Shown here piece by piece: positions 17,135 to 25,618 of a stretch of DNA of 43,510 nt (positions are counted from its first letter, which is position 1; every line of letters starts with the position of its first letter). Origin of the DNA: Clostridia bacterium (lineage in GTDB: Bacteria > Bacillota_A > Clostridia > Christensenellales > Borkfalkiaceae); the NCBI GenBank assembly GCA_017462825.1, contig JAFTQI010000016.1:1-43510 (forward strand). Reading direction: 5' to 3'. Under the pieces are notes generated by a model. That model saw nothing but the letters and a program-made list of their open reading frames with translations, was not told the DNA's origin and ran no database searches. Both the position numbers and the translations under genes were made by a program.

Positions 17135-18016
17135 TTGGCTTTTGTGGATCATTTTTCGGCATACTTGGATTTTACGAGAGAGGAAGGTTTTGATTTTAGC
17201 AAAAAAAGCTCGATTGGGATCGGTGGGAAATCGGAAATTTGTTTTTGTCCGAAATCGCTTACCGAGCTGTGTGCGCTTTTAGGGCTGTTCGAGCGGGATA
17301 AAATCGAATATTGCGTACTTGGCAATTTGACCAACGTTTTACCGCCCGATGCAGGTATGCAAAAGCCAGTCGTGCGCTTGAAGAATTTGCAAGAGATTCT
17401 TTTTTCCGATTACGTGTTCGCATACGCAGGTGTGCAGGCAAGCGTGTTTGTTAATGCGTGCAAAAAAGCGAATTTAAGCGGTGCGGAGTTTTTATGCGGT
17501 ATACCATGCACTATCGGCGGTGCACTGTATATGAATGCTGGGGCAGGCGGTACGTATATTGATTCGATTGTCGATAGCGTACTCGTCTATCGCCAAGGCG
17601 GGCTTGCCCTCTATTCCCTAAAAGACTGTCAATACGCCTATAAATCGAGTGCGTTTATGCAAGACGGCTCTGTAATTGTCGGCGCGCATTTCCGTTTAAA
17701 GAAAGCAAGTTTAGACGAGATAGAAAAACGGGAAGAATATTATAAAAACCGCCGCAAACATTTGCCTAAGGGACGGAGTATGGGCTGCGTATTCAAAAAT
17801 CCCGAGAATCATTCGGCAGGGGAACTGATTGAAAAGAGCGGACTCAAGGGTATGCGGATAGGCGGCGCGTACGTGAGTGAAGAACACGCGAATTTTATCA
17901 TCAATGGCGGCGGAGCGACGGCTTCGGACGTCAAGAAATTGATTCAGTTGATTAAGAACGCGGTGTACGCGCAATACGACGTGCGCTTGGAAGAAGAAAT
18001 ACAGTATTTGACTTAA
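17135..18016 (+). CDS. murB: UDP-N-acetylenolpyruvoylglucosamine reductase
   Basis: An FAD enzyme that reduces the enolpyruvyl group with NADPH to make UDP-MurNAc for peptidoglycan. Visible blocks: SIGIGGKSEICF at the FAD-binding start, AEFLCGIPCTIGGALYMNAGAGG, CQYAYKSSAF and the C-terminal GCVFKNPENHSAGELIEKSGLKGMRIGGAYVSEEHANFIIN. In the catalytic GSxFKNP block the proton-donating serine is replaced by cysteine, and GIPGTIGG reads GIPCTIGG. The open frame runs back to 17000, but that part crosses a terminator and promoter. The start is TTG 17135 (293 aa, AGGAG ten bases upstream) or GTG 17144 (290 aa). It heads the conserved clostridial murB-PHP-whiA-dnaE-pfkA neighbourhood. Confidence 0.9.
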   Translation: MAFVDHFSAYLDFTREEGFDFSKKSSIGIGGKSEICFCPKSLTELCALLGLFERDKIEYCVLGNLTNVLPPDAGMQKPVVRLKNLQEILFSDYVFAYAGVQASVFVNACKKANLSGAEFLCGIPCTIGGALYMNAGAGGTYIDSIVDSVLVYRQGGLALYSLKDCQYAYKSSAFMQDGSVIVGAHFRLKKASLDEIEKREEYYKNRRKHLPKGRSMGCVFKNPENHSAGELIEKSGLKGMRIGGAYVSEEHANFIINGGGATASDVKKLIQLIKNAVYAQYDVRLEEEIQYLT

Positions 18017-18038
18017 ACGAAACAAAGGGAAGAATGAC

Positions 18039-18815
18039 ATGATTTTAACGGGAGATTATCATACGCATACGCCGTATTCGCACGGCAAAAATACGATTGA
18101 CGAAAACGTGGCTGCGGCGAAAGCGCAGGGATTAAAGCAAATCGGGATTACCGACCACGGCTTTTCACACGTTGCTTTTGGTATCCGTCGAAAACAAGTC
18201 GCGGCGTACAAAGCAGAATGTGAAGAAGCGGCGAAAAAATACGGTTTGGACGTCTTGGTGGGCGTGGAATCGAATATTCTCAGCGTGAACGGTAAAGCGG
18301 ACTATAAAGAATCCGATTATGAGAATTTTAATCTCTATCTTTGCGGGAAACACGTATTCGTTTGGTATGATAAGTTCAGTGATTTTTGGAAGTACGGAAT
18401 GGGGAATTTCTTCTCGGAGAAATTCCGCAAGTCTGCGTCGGACAAGCTTCGCGCATTGAACACAAAAACGTATATCAATACGATTAAAAACAATCCCATC
18501 GACGCGGTGACCCACTTAAACTATTTGTGCCCTGCAAACGCGTTGGAGGTGGCAAAATGCGCCGCGGACTATGGCACGTATATTGAGCTGAACAGCAAGA
18601 AAACGCACTTGACGGACGAGGAACTGAATGAAATCGTTGCCAAAACGCAGGCGCGGTTTATCGTTGATTCAGACGCGCATTCGGCAAGCCGCGTGGGGGA
18701 TAAAGCGCTCGTAGAAGAGCAGCTTGCAAGGATAGAGTTCCCTTTGGATAGAATCGACAATATCGACGGCAGATATCCTACGTTCCGCTTCGCGGAGTTT
18801 AAGAAGCATTTATAA
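18039..18815 (+). CDS. PHP-domain phosphoesterase
   Basis: A 258-residue single-domain PHP metallophosphoesterase, like YcdX or HisK histidinol phosphatases. Metal ligands appear as DYHTHTPYSHG at the N-terminus, GITDHG (about residue 40), the glutamate in VGVESNIL, DAVTHLNY, and a final IVDSDAHSASRVGD. In Clostridia this gene commonly sits between murB and the rapZ-yvcK-whiA group, and its substrate is unknown there. Its position rather than any his genes argues against a histidine-synthesis role. It starts 22 bp after murB with GGGAAG upstream and is co-transcribed with whiA. Confidence 0.85.
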   Translation: MILTGDYHTHTPYSHGKNTIDENVAAAKAQGLKQIGITDHGFSHVAFGIRRKQVAAYKAECEEAAKKYGLDVLVGVESNILSVNGKADYKESDYENFNLYLCGKHVFVWYDKFSDFWKYGMGNFFSEKFRKSASDKLRALNTKTYINTIKNNPIDAVTHLNYLCPANALEVAKCAADYGTYIELNSKKTHLTDEELNEIVAKTQARFIVDSDAHSASRVGDKALVEEQLARIEFPLDRIDNIDGRYPTFRFAEFKKHL

Positions 18816-18823
18816 GGACGGCT

Positions 18824-19753
18824 ATGAATTTTACTTCGGACGTAAAAAAAGAAATCGTAAATCGCGGTATTGCGGATAAAAAAGTGGCGCTATCCGCCTT
18901 TGTTCGCGCGAGCGCGACGATGGGAATCAACAACGGAAACCCGACCTTTTTTTTCGTTAGTGAAACGGAAAACGTTGCGGAGTTTTTTACAAATGTTTTT
19001 TCGGAACTGTTCGGCGCGGAGCTTCTTATCACGCACGCGGAGCAAGACCGATTGAGCGGTAGAGATAAGCTTGTATTCGTATGTCCTGCGGAGATTTCCG
19101 AACGGGTTTTGAAAGAACTGCATTTGCTCAAAAGAACGGGCGGGATTCGTGAAAATATTTCGCAAACGCTTTTGGCGACGGAAAAGAAGAAAATTGCGTA
19201 TATTCAAGGCGCGTTTTTAGGCGGCGGAAGCTGTATTTTGCCGTCGGAAACAGGCAAGAGCGGTTATCACCTTGAAATCGTGTTTTCGGAACGGAATACC
19301 GCGCGGGATTTTTGCGATTTACTCGCGCAGTTTGAGTTGCTTGCGCGCTTTACGCCCCGTAAGGATTCCTACGTTGTCTATATCAAGAGTAAAGAGCAAA
19401 TTTCGGATTTTCTTGCGGTAATCGGCGCGACGCATTGCTTGAAAAAGTTATATGCCGTGATTGAAAAACGTGACCAAGCGAATCACTATAACCGCGCGCA
19501 AAACTGTATATCGGGCAACGCGGATAAGGCGGCGATTGCGGCGGTAAAACAGGTCGTCGCCATTCAAAAACTCATGGAAAACGGTGACTTTGACGAGCTT
19601 TCGCCTGAATTGAAAACGCTTGCCAAAGTCCGTTTGGAACGCCCGACGGATACCTTGCAAGAGCTTGCTCGGCTGCTTTGCGTGAGTAAGAGTTGCTTGA
19701 ATCACCGCATGCGTAAATTGATAGAACTTGCCAAAACGGAAGAAGAAAAGTAG
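18824..19753 (+). CDS. whiA: Sporulation/cell-division regulator WhiA
   Basis: A 309-residue DNA-binding protein with a degenerate LAGLIDADG homing-endonuclease-like N-terminal region (about residues 20-215, including IQGAFLGGGSCILPS) and a C-terminal helix-turn-helix ending LARLLCVSKSCLNHRMRKL. WhiA is required for sporulation in Streptomyces and affects division and chromosome segregation in Bacillus. The start ATG follows AAGGACGG and lies 8 bp after the PHP gene. The usual companions rapZ and yvcK are not between the PHP gene and whiA here. Confidence 0.93.
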   Translation: MNFTSDVKKEIVNRGIADKKVALSAFVRASATMGINNGNPTFFFVSETENVAEFFTNVFSELFGAELLITHAEQDRLSGRDKLVFVCPAEISERVLKELHLLKRTGGIRENISQTLLATEKKKIAYIQGAFLGGGSCILPSETGKSGYHLEIVFSERNTARDFCDLLAQFELLARFTPRKDSYVVYIKSKEQISDFLAVIGATHCLKKLYAVIEKRDQANHYNRAQNCISGNADKAAIAAVKQVVAIQKLMENGDFDELSPELKTLAKVRLERPTDTLQELARLLCVSKSCLNHRMRKLIELAKTEEEK

Positions 19754-19769
19754 AAACGGAAGATAGATT

Positions 19770-22700
19770 ATGACGGATTTTGTACATTTGCATTTACACA
19801 CGGAATACAGTCTTTTGGACGGCGCGGCGAAAGTGGACGACTTGGTGGATCACCTTGTCAAAAACAACATCAACGCCTGCGCGATCACCGACCATGGGAA
19901 TATGTATGCGTCCTTGTATTTCGCGGAAGAATGCGTTAAAAAAGGCATTAAATATATCATTGGCTGTGAATTGTACGCCGTAGACAATCACTTGGAAAAG
20001 CGCCCGGGAAAGAACGAGCATATCGTTTTGCTCGCCAAAAATAAGACGGGTTATAAGAACATTGTTAAGCTCGATTCGCTTTCCTATATCGACGGTTATT
20101 ACGGCGGTAAACCGCGTATCAGCTATGATTTAATCAAGAAACACAGCGAAGGGGTTATTTGTCTTTCGGCGTGCCTTGCGGGGCACTTGCCGCAACTTTT
20201 GCTGCGCGGCGATTATGATGGCGCGAAGGCTTGGGCACAAGAGATGAAAGACGTGTTTGGCGAAGATTTCTATATCGAGCTTCAAGACCACGGCATTGCC
20301 GAACAAAAACAAATCATTCCCGATTTAATTAAGATTGCGAGAGAGCTTGACATTCAGCTCGTTGCGACGAACGACGTGCATTATATTGAAAAGGCGGACT
20401 GGGAACCGCATGAGATTTTGCTGTGTATTCAAACAAAATCCACGCTGGCAAATCCCAAAATGCGCTTTGAAGAACACGAATTTTATATGAAATCGGGAGA
20501 CGAGATGATGGAGCTTTTCCATTATGTTCCCGAAGCGATTACCAACACGCGCGTCATTGCGGATAAAATTGAAGAACCGGTGTTTGACTTGACTCCCAAA
20601 GGCGATCCTATCCGCGATACGTCGCTCATTCCCTTGTACAAGCCCGACGACGGCTCTACGTCGCCCGAGTATCTCACTCGTTTGACGTGGGAGGGGTTGC
20701 CTAAGCGTTATTCTGAAATCACGCAAACGATCAAAGAACGCGCGGAATACGAGCTCGGGATTATCATTTCCATGGGCTTTGCCGATTATTTCTTGATTGT
20801 GTGGGATTATATCAACTGGTCGCGTTTGCGCGGCATTCCCGTAGGACCTGGGCGAGGCTCAGGCGTAGGTAGTATCGTTGCTTACTCGATAGGAATCACG
20901 GACGTCGATCCTTTGAAATACGACCTAATCTTTGAGCGTTTCTTGAATCCCGATCGTGTTTCGATGCCCGACTTCGACGTCGATTTTTGCACCAAAAGAA
21001 GGGCGGAAACGATTGAATACGTCCGTGAAAAATATCACCCTGAGAACGTAGCGCAAATTGTTACGTTCGGTACGCTTGCTTCCCGCGCCGTTATCAAGGA
21101 CGTAGGGCGGGTTATGGGCGTACCTTATTCGGAAACGGATAAGGTTGCAAAGTTGATGGACGGGAAATCGACGATCGGTGAATTGCTCGGCAGAAAGATT
21201 CCCAAGCTTGAAAAGCAGCTTGCCGAAGAAGCGAGCGAAGAAAAGAAAGGGGAACTTTTAAAAAAACTTAACGAGCAAAAACAAAAAAAGAACCCTGAAT
21301 TTATCGAAGTATACGAAACGAACGACGAACTTCGTCGAGTTATCGATATGGGCTTAAAGCTTGAAGGTATGCCTAAGAATACGTCCGAGCACGCGGCAGG
21401 CGTCGTTATTTGTAATAAGGTGCTTGCAGATAACGTGCCGCTTGCAAGAAATGGGGACGATATCGTTACGCAGTTCGATATGAAAGAAGTGGAAGCGGTA
21501 GGAATGCTTAAAATGGACTTTCTTGCGCTCACCACGCTTACGGATATTCAAAATACACTTGAATATATTAAACTCGGGAAAGGGGTCGATATCGATTTCA
21601 CCGCGCTTGGCGTAGACGTTCCCGAAGCGTATCAGCTCATTTCGTCCGGGGATACGGATGGGGTGTTCCAACTCGAACAAGGCGGCATGAAGAAGTTCAT
21701 GAAAGAGCTGCAACCGAACTGCCTTGAAGATTTAATCGCAGGGATTTCCTTGTACCGTCCCGGTCCGATGGATTTCATTCCCACGTATATTCGCAATAAA
21801 CATAATCCAGACTTGGTTGTGTACGATACGCCGTATTTAGAGCCGATTTTAAAGAATTCTTATGGGGTTATCGTCTACCAAGAGCAGGTAATGCAGATTT
21901 TCCAACAGCTCGCAGGCTACACTTACGGTCAAGCCGACCTTGTTCGTCGCGCGATGGCGAAAAAGAAAAAGAAAGAGCTGATGGAGCAAAAGGACAAGTT
22001 TATCTACGGTGCGCCTGCGGAAAATATTTCGGGCTGTGTTTCCAAGGGGATTCCCGCGGAAGTTGCGGCAAAGATTTTCGGGGACATGGAAAGCTTTGCT
22101 TCCTACGCGTTCAATAAGTCGCACGCGGCGGCGTATGCCGTTATTGCGTACCGTACCGCGTACTTAAAGCATTTCTATCCCAAGGAATTCCTTGCGGGTA
22201 TTTTGAACGACCGTATCGATAAAATTGAAGAAATTTCCAAGTACGTGATGTACATGAAGGAAAAGAATATCGCCGTACTCCCGCCCGATATTAACAAATC
22301 GAAAGACATTTTTTGGGTGGAAGGTAAGGGAATCCGTATCGGTCTTGCGGCGCTTCGCGGCGTTGGGCAGGACGCAATCGCGGCGGTTATCAAAGAACGC
22401 GAAGAAAACGGGCTTTATAAGGACTTTGCGGACTTTGCTACCCGTTGCGCAAAATACGTAAATAAGCGTATTGTAGAAAGCTTGATTTATGCAGGTGCAT
22501 TCGATTGTTTTGGTTATGCCCGTGCGCAAGTGGCGGCTGTTTACGATGAGGTTTTGACGCAGGTTAGCGCAAGAGACAAGCAAAAAGGCGGCGAGCAGCT
22601 TTCCCTTTTTGGAAACATTATCGAGGAACAGGCTGTCGAAGTGAAATATCCGAATATTCCCGAGTACGAAACGATGGAACGCTTGTCGAAAGAAAAATCG

Positions 22701-23384
22701 GTGCTGGGCGTGTACGTTAGCGGACACCCGTTTGAGAAATTCTTGCCCTATTTCAAGGATCGCACGTTCAACTGTCAAATGCTCAATGAATATGAAGAAG
22801 ACGAGGAGTCGGGTAGAAAGACCTATCACGACGTGCAAGACGGTCAACAAGTCACGATGGGCGGTATGATCGGCGCGTTCAAGAAACTGAAAACGCGCAG
22901 TGGCTCGTTTATGGCGTTTGTGACGGTGGAAGACTTGTACGGTTCGATTGAATGCGTATGTTTCCCGAAAATTTACGATAAAATCCGTAATTTCTTGGAC
23001 GCGGATACGGTTGTTTCGCTCTCGGGCAAAATCAGCATCGAGGACGAAAAAGCACCCGTAATCATCGTAGATAAAATGACGGAATTTGTTTTAAACGACG
23101 AGAAATCGAAATCTAACGCGGCAAGCGCGGAAGAACCCGTTTTGAGCGCAAGGGAAATCGTAAAAAATGAAACGCCGAAACGCCTTTGGTTGAACGTCAG
23201 CAATTTAGAAGAAGCGGACATTGACGAGCTTTTGGAAACACTTACTTTCTATGAAGGGGATACGGAAGTCTACTTTGTTAAGGATCGGAAAAAGATGCTT
23301 TGCACGCAAAAAGTAGCCTTAAATAAGGCGCTTATGGCGGAGCTTTCGAGTTTTCTTCCCGAAAATTGTATAAAACTCGCCTAA
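19770..23384 (+). CDS. dnaE: DNA polymerase III alpha subunit (DnaE type)
   Basis: A 1204-residue replicative C-family polymerase. It has an N-terminal PHP domain (FVHLHLHTEYSLLDGA, CAITDHGNMY), the polymerase core with GPGRGSGVGSIVAY and the catalytic aspartates in MPDFDVDFC (about residue 405), TSEHAAGVV, and GDTDGVFQLEQGGMKKFM. A helix-hairpin-helix region, an OB fold near residue 1025 (TMGGMIGAFKKLKTRSGSFMAF) and a tail domain follow. Domain order and length match DnaE1/DnaE3-like clostridial enzymes. PolC, if present, is outside this window. The gene starts 16 bp after whiA and ends the operon; no clear terminator precedes the pfkA promoter. Confidence 0.96.
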   Translation: MTDFVHLHLHTEYSLLDGAAKVDDLVDHLVKNNINACAITDHGNMYASLYFAEECVKKGIKYIIGCELYAVDNHLEKRPGKNEHIVLLAKNKTGYKNIVKLDSLSYIDGYYGGKPRISYDLIKKHSEGVICLSACLAGHLPQLLLRGDYDGAKAWAQEMKDVFGEDFYIELQDHGIAEQKQIIPDLIKIARELDIQLVATNDVHYIEKADWEPHEILLCIQTKSTLANPKMRFEEHEFYMKSGDEMMELFHYVPEAITNTRVIADKIEEPVFDLTPKGDPIRDTSLIPLYKPDDGSTSPEYLTRLTWEGLPKRYSEITQTIKERAEYELGIIISMGFADYFLIVWDYINWSRLRGIPVGPGRGSGVGSIVAYSIGITDVDPLKYDLIFERFLNPDRVSMPDFDVDFCTKRRAETIEYVREKYHPENVAQIVTFGTLASRAVIKDVGRVMGVPYSETDKVAKLMDGKSTIGELLGRKIPKLEKQLAEEASEEKKGELLKKLNEQKQKKNPEFIEVYETNDELRRVIDMGLKLEGMPKNTSEHAAGVVICNKVLADNVPLARNGDDIVTQFDMKEVEAVGMLKMDFLALTTLTDIQNTLEYIKLGKGVDIDFTALGVDVPEAYQLISSGDTDGVFQLEQGGMKKFMKELQPNCLEDLIAGISLYRPGPMDFIPTYIRNKHNPDLVVYDTPYLEPILKNSYGVIVYQEQVMQIFQQLAGYTYGQADLVRRAMAKKKKKELMEQKDKFIYGAPAENISGCVSKGIPAEVAAKIFGDMESFASYAFNKSHAAAYAVIAYRTAYLKHFYPKEFLAGILNDRIDKIEEISKYVMYMKEKNIAVLPPDINKSKDIFWVEGKGIRIGLAALRGVGQDAIAAVIKEREENGLYKDFADFATRCAKYVNKRIVESLIYAGAFDCFGYARAQVAAVYDEVLTQVSARDKQKGGEQLSLFGNIIEEQAVEVKYPNIPEYETMERLSKEKSVLGVYVSGHPFEKFLPYFKDRTFNCQMLNEYEEDEESGRKTYHDVQDGQQVTMGGMIGAFKKLKTRSGSFMAFVTVEDLYGSIECVCFPKIYDKIRNFLDADTVVSLSGKISIEDEKAPVIIVDKMTEFVLNDEKSKSNAASAEEPVLSAREIVKNETPKRLWLNVSNLEEADIDELLETLTFYEGDTEVYFVKDRKKMLCTQKVALNKALMAELSSFLPENCIKLA

Positions 23385-23410
23385 AAATTTAAAAAATCGC
23401 TGCAAAACGT

Positions 23411-23438
23411 TTGTTTTTTTTAAAAGTTTTGCTATAAT
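23411..23438 (+). promoter_or_regulatory. Promoter of pfkA
   Basis: TTGTTT (23411-23416), 16 bp, TATAAT (23433-23438). A GCAAAAC/GTTTTGC inverted repeat (23402-23408 and 23426-23432) brackets the -35 and spacer and may be an operator. Confidence 0.65.
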
Positions 23439-23478
23439 ATAGGAAGTGAAAGAAAGACAAAGTCTTTGAGGTGAAAAT

Positions 23479-24441
23479 ATGAAACGTATAGGTTTGTTAA
23501 CGAGCGGCGGTGACGCGCCCGGTATGAACGCGGCAATTCGTGCGGTTGTTCGTTCCGGTATATATTTTGGTTTGGAAGTTTTTGGTATCGAACGCGGCTA
23601 TGCGGGGCTTATTGACGATAAAATCATTCCGATGGAAATGCGTAGCGTTTCCAATATCGTACAGTGCGGCGGTACGAAGCTTCGTACGGCAAGATGTTTG
23701 GAAATGCTCACGGTAGAAGGTCAAAAACGTGCGGTAGATACCCTTAATCGCCACGGCATTGACGGGCTTGTCGTAATCGGCGGCGACGGTTCTTTCCGCG
23801 GTGCAAGAGTTTTGAGTGAACAGTACGGTGTGCCGACTATCGGTATTCCCGGTACGATTGATAATGACTTGGAATATACCGATTACACGCTCGGTTTTGA
23901 TACGGCTGTCAACACTTGTCTTGACCTTATTAACAAGCTTCGTGACACGATGACGTCGCACGAACGCGTTTCCGTTGTAGAAGTAATGGGCAGACATTGC
24001 GGCGATATTGCGCTTTACAGCGGTATTGCGTCGGGCGCAGAGATTATCGTCGTGCCTGAAATTGCGTTTGATATGCAGGAGATTATTAACCGAATCAATC
24101 AGTCGAGAGCAAACGGCAAACACTCGAATATTATCGTTATTGCGGAAGGCGCAATGACTGCGGAAGAATTTTCTAAGCGTCTTCAAGCGCATACGCAGTA
24201 TAGCGTTCGTCCTACTTGTATCGGTCACGTACAACGCGGCGGTTCTCCCACAATGGCGGATAGAATGTTGGCTGCGCAGTTCGGGAATAAGGCGGTTCGT
24301 TTGTTGAAAGACGGCATCGGTAACCGCGTTGTAGGTATTCGCGACAATAAAATAATTGATATGGATATTATCGAAGCTGTTTCGATGAAGAAAACGTTTA
24401 ATTACGAACTTTACGAAACTTTGCAAATGATTTCTATGTAA
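23479..24441 (+). CDS. pfkA: ATP-dependent 6-phosphofructokinase
   Basis: A 320-residue glycolytic enzyme phosphorylating fructose 6-phosphate. Motifs are IGLLTSGGDAPGMNAAIRA, GGDGSFRGA, GIPGTIDNDLEYTDYTLGFDTA with the catalytic aspartate, EVMGRHCGD and the C-terminal GHVQRGGSP. The glycines of GGDGS and PGTIDND are those of ATP users; pyrophosphate-dependent enzymes carry Asp and Lys there. Its place directly after dnaE is the standard Firmicutes order, although pyruvate kinase, normally next, lies 15 kb away on the other strand. Ribosome site GAGGTG. Confidence 0.95.
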   Translation: MKRIGLLTSGGDAPGMNAAIRAVVRSGIYFGLEVFGIERGYAGLIDDKIIPMEMRSVSNIVQCGGTKLRTARCLEMLTVEGQKRAVDTLNRHGIDGLVVIGGDGSFRGARVLSEQYGVPTIGIPGTIDNDLEYTDYTLGFDTAVNTCLDLINKLRDTMTSHERVSVVEVMGRHCGDIALYSGIASGAEIIVVPEIAFDMQEIINRINQSRANGKHSNIIVIAEGAMTAEEFSKRLQAHTQYSVRPTCIGHVQRGGSPTMADRMLAAQFGNKAVRLLKDGIGNRVVGIRDNKIIDMDIIEAVSMKKTFNYELYETLQMISM

Positions 24442-24445
24442 AAAA

Positions 24446-24477
24446 TCGACCGCTTTATCAAAAGGCGGTCTTTTTTT
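24446..24477 (+). terminator. Terminator of pfkA
   Basis: A GACCGC-CTTT type stem with GCGGTC followed by seven T lies directly after the pfkA stop codon. Confidence 0.9.
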
Positions 24478-24510
24478 GGAAAAAAACTTAAAAAATTTTT
24501 CATTTTAGTC

Positions 24511-24539
24511 TTGAAATTATCATAAAAGTATACTATACT
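24511..24539 (+). promoter_or_regulatory. Upstream promoter (P1) of the PfkB-type kinase
   Basis: TTGAAA (24511-24516), 17 bp, TATACT (24534-24539). Confidence 0.6.
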
Positions 24540-24570
24540 ATAAAAGAATCAGGTTTATTTTATTCTTGTA

Positions 24571-24579
24571 TGGTATAAT
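24571..24579 (+). promoter_or_regulatory. Extended -10 promoter (P2) of the PfkB-type kinase
   Basis: TGGTATAAT is an extended -10 element (TGn plus consensus -10) with no good -35 at the proper distance. It would start an mRNA near 24586 whose leader begins with the run of eight G at 24592-24599. Confidence 0.55.
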
Positions 24580-24603
24580 TTGAAAACGATTGGGGGGGGC
24601 AGT

Positions 24604-24622
24604 CTTTTGCTGCGAGCAAAAG
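24604..24622 (+). promoter_or_regulatory. Leader hairpin covering the ribosome site of the PfkB-type kinase
   Basis: A perfect 8-bp stem, CTTTTGCT with AGCAAAAG, and a 3-nt GCG loop. The 3' arm contains most of the only Shine-Dalgarno-like sequence (AAAAGG), nine bases before the ATG. The hairpin therefore should limit initiation unless melted or displaced. Confidence 0.6.
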
Positions 24623-24631
24623 GCAATTATT

Positions 24632-25555
24632 ATGATTTTAACGGTTTGTATGAGTCCTTGCGTCGACGTCACGGTGGAGGTTGACGCGCTTAACGTCGGT
24701 AAGACGAACATAGTAAAAAGAAAGGCAATCACATTAGGCGGCAAGGCATTGAACGTAGCAATCGGCATTAAAAGACTCGGTGAGGAGACTTTTGCGACGG
24801 GTTTGATGTATAGTGAAAACGGGCAAATGTTTAAAAGCCTTTTACATAGCGAAGGAATACCTTTTTCCTTTGTGTGGAATAAGGGTAGAGTGCGCGAGAA
24901 TTATAAGTTTATCGACCGCCGTTCTATGCTTACGGAGGTCAACGACGTGGGCGCGGAAATTGAAAACGGAAAAGATTACGAGATTTTATCTGCGGTGCAA
25001 ACCTTTTCCGCGAAAAGTAACGTGGCGGTATTTTCAGGCGGAATCCCGCGCGGCGTAGACGATTCTTATTACGGTGAGTTGGCGAAAGCGTGCAACCCGA
25101 AATGCTTGAAAATCGTGGATACGCACGGCGCAAGAATGTTTGCGGCGGTAAATTGCGGCGTGGATTTAGTAAAGCCGAATATCGAGGAATTAGAGAATAC
25201 CATCGGTCGCAAAATTGCAAGCAAAGAAGATATGCTGGAAGCCTGCTACGAGCTTGTGGAGCGTGGGGCGAAACGGGTGCTTTTATCCCTTGGCAAGCAG
25301 GGCGCGGTAATCACTGACGGGAAACGAAATTTCTATTGTAAGAGTCTAAACGTAGCGGTGAATTCTACGGTCGGCGCTGGGGACGGAATGGTCGCTGCTG
25401 CGGCTGTGAAGTTGGAGCAAGGCGCAAGCTTACCCGAGATTTTGCGCGCGGGCGTTGCGGCGGGTACGGCGACGGTAACCAACATTGGAAACGTATCCTT
25501 TACGAAAGAAAAGTATCAAGAGCTTTTCTCTACTTTGCGTGTACGTGAGATATAA
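24632..25555 (+). CDS. PfkB-family kinase, 1-phosphofructokinase/tagatose-6-phosphate kinase type
   Basis: A 307-residue ribokinase-fold sugar kinase. The N-terminal signature GGKALNVAIGIKRLG and the C-terminal NSTVGAGDGMVAAAAV (anion hole and catalytic aspartate) are intact. MILTVCMSPCVDVTVEVDAL and VKPNIEELENTIGR match the FruK/LacC subgroup, which phosphorylates fructose 1-phosphate or tagatose 6-phosphate. No fructose PTS or regulator gene is adjacent, so the physiological substrate is open. The open frame extends upstream to a TTG at 24590, but the ATG at 24632 gives the family N-terminus. It is a single-gene unit with two candidate promoters and a structured leader. Confidence 0.85.
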   Translation: MILTVCMSPCVDVTVEVDALNVGKTNIVKRKAITLGGKALNVAIGIKRLGEETFATGLMYSENGQMFKSLLHSEGIPFSFVWNKGRVRENYKFIDRRSMLTEVNDVGAEIENGKDYEILSAVQTFSAKSNVAVFSGGIPRGVDDSYYGELAKACNPKCLKIVDTHGARMFAAVNCGVDLVKPNIEELENTIGRKIASKEDMLEACYELVERGAKRVLLSLGKQGAVITDGKRNFYCKSLNVAVNSTVGAGDGMVAAAAVKLEQGASLPEILRAGVAAGTATVTNIGNVSFTKEKYQELFSTLRVREI

Positions 25556-25566
25556 AAATAGCTAAG

Positions 25567-25603
25567 AAATCCCGAAAAAATAAGGACTGTTTTTCGGGGT
25601 TTT
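25567..25603 (+). terminator. Terminator of the PfkB-type kinase
   Basis: Arms CCCGAAAAA (25571-25579) and TTTTTCGGG (25590-25598), followed by GTTTTG, 15 bp after the stop codon. Confidence 0.8.
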
Positions 25604-25618
25604 GCATATAATACTATA

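Noticed and set aside
18824..19753. A homing endonuclease or intein because of the LAGLIDADG-like region
   Set aside because: The fold is that of WhiA, with a C-terminal helix-turn-helix and the conserved gene neighbourhood, and catalytic endonuclease residues are not evident.
23497..24426. A 309-codon antisense frame over pfkA
   Set aside because: It lies wholly within pfkA, lacks a promoter or ribosome site and resembles no protein family that I know.
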